This document shows positions 63,919 to 64,000 of a stretch of DNA of 64,000 bases, one piece after another (within the stretch, counting starts at the first letter, position 1; each line of letters opens with the position of its first letter). This DNA is from Mycobacterium sp. 1164985.4 (GTDB taxonomy: Bacteria; Actinomycetota; Actinomycetes; Mycobacteriales; Mycobacteriaceae), in the NCBI RefSeq assembly GCF_001668575.1, contig NZ_LZMD01000043.1:1-64000 (forward strand). The letters run 5' to 3'. Under the pieces are notes generated by a model that was given only the letters and a program-made list of their open reading frames with translations, was not told the DNA's origin and searched no databases. A program made the translations under genes and the position numbers.

Positions 63919-64000
63919 TCACTCTTTCTGCCGCCACCAGGCCACGATGTAGAGCACCATCGCCGCCGCCAGCGCGATCAGCACCCACAAGACCACCGCG
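63919..64000 (-). CDS. Partial: C-terminal end of a small membrane protein
   Basis: The last 27 codons of a gene running in from the right edge: AVVLWVLIALAAAMVLYIVAWWRQKE then TGA (63919-63921). One hydrophobic helix with a short basic tail. It is convergent with the SDR and only abuts its stop. Too short to name. Confidence 0.5.
   Translation of the reverse strand, partial: AVVLWVLIALAAAMVLYIVAWWRQKE

Overview
The window is high-GC DNA from an actinobacterium of the family Mycobacteriaceae, most likely a fast-growing Mycolicibacterium. The evidence is gene content and order: mihF-gmk-rpoZ-coaBC-metK beside pyrR-pyrB-pyrC-carA-carB-pyrF, a helicase-dead PriA, nusB-efp-pepQ-aroQ-aroB-aroK-aroC, aroE-mltG-ruvX-alaS, and an 884-residue ATP-grasp/alpha-E protein. 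Many genes start with GTG and overlap the upstream gene by 4 bp (GTGA or ATGA). Species is inferred from recalled families; no database search was possible.

Layout. 1-3757: the edge of an apparent fmt gene abuts two tandem DUF2207 membrane proteins (minus). 3790-9150: priA and a lysoplasmalogenase (minus), then an esterase, an orphan fragment and a Baeyer-Villiger-type monooxygenase (plus). 9239-22273: core minus-strand run metK, coaBC, rpoZ, gmk, mihF, then the pyrimidine operon pyrR to pyrF, led by a PyrR-binding RNA element. 22345-24785: a serine hydrolase and a flavin monooxygenase (plus). 24761-31474: a six-gene accessory operon (minus) read in the order gntR, dicluster ferredoxin, ABC lipoprotein fused to a NosL-like domain, permease, ATPase, and an AprA/fumarate-reductase-like flavoprotein fused to HEAT repeats. 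This is the best candidate for an undescribed system. 31655-39241: core nusB, efp, pepQ and the shikimate genes, with two membrane proteins. 39270-43277: two divergent accessory operons, SnoaL-like/DUF3237/tetR and a cobalt-type nitrile hydratase set ending in a lone CbtB. 43274-53893: core prepilin peptidase, aroE, mltG, ruvX, alaS, yjbQ, stress-type small membrane protein, SRPBCC/arsR pair, rarA, DUF3097. 53966-64000: SDR, SnoaL-like, a zinc metallopeptidase/transglutaminase/ATP-grasp cluster, DUF389, an hxlR/thiolase pair, a deazaflavin-type reductase, a second SDR and a cut gene.

How the genes work together. The pyr operon makes UMP with carbamoyl phosphate from CarAB. AroC, K, B, Q and E cover most of the shikimate route. 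The accessory operons look like self-contained metabolic modules, each with its own regulator and, in three cases, a clear inverted-repeat operator next to the first gene. All three convergent gene pairs separated by more than 50 bp carry an inverted repeat or perfect hairpin in the gap. No tRNA, rRNA, CRISPR array, insertion sequence or phage gene was recognised.
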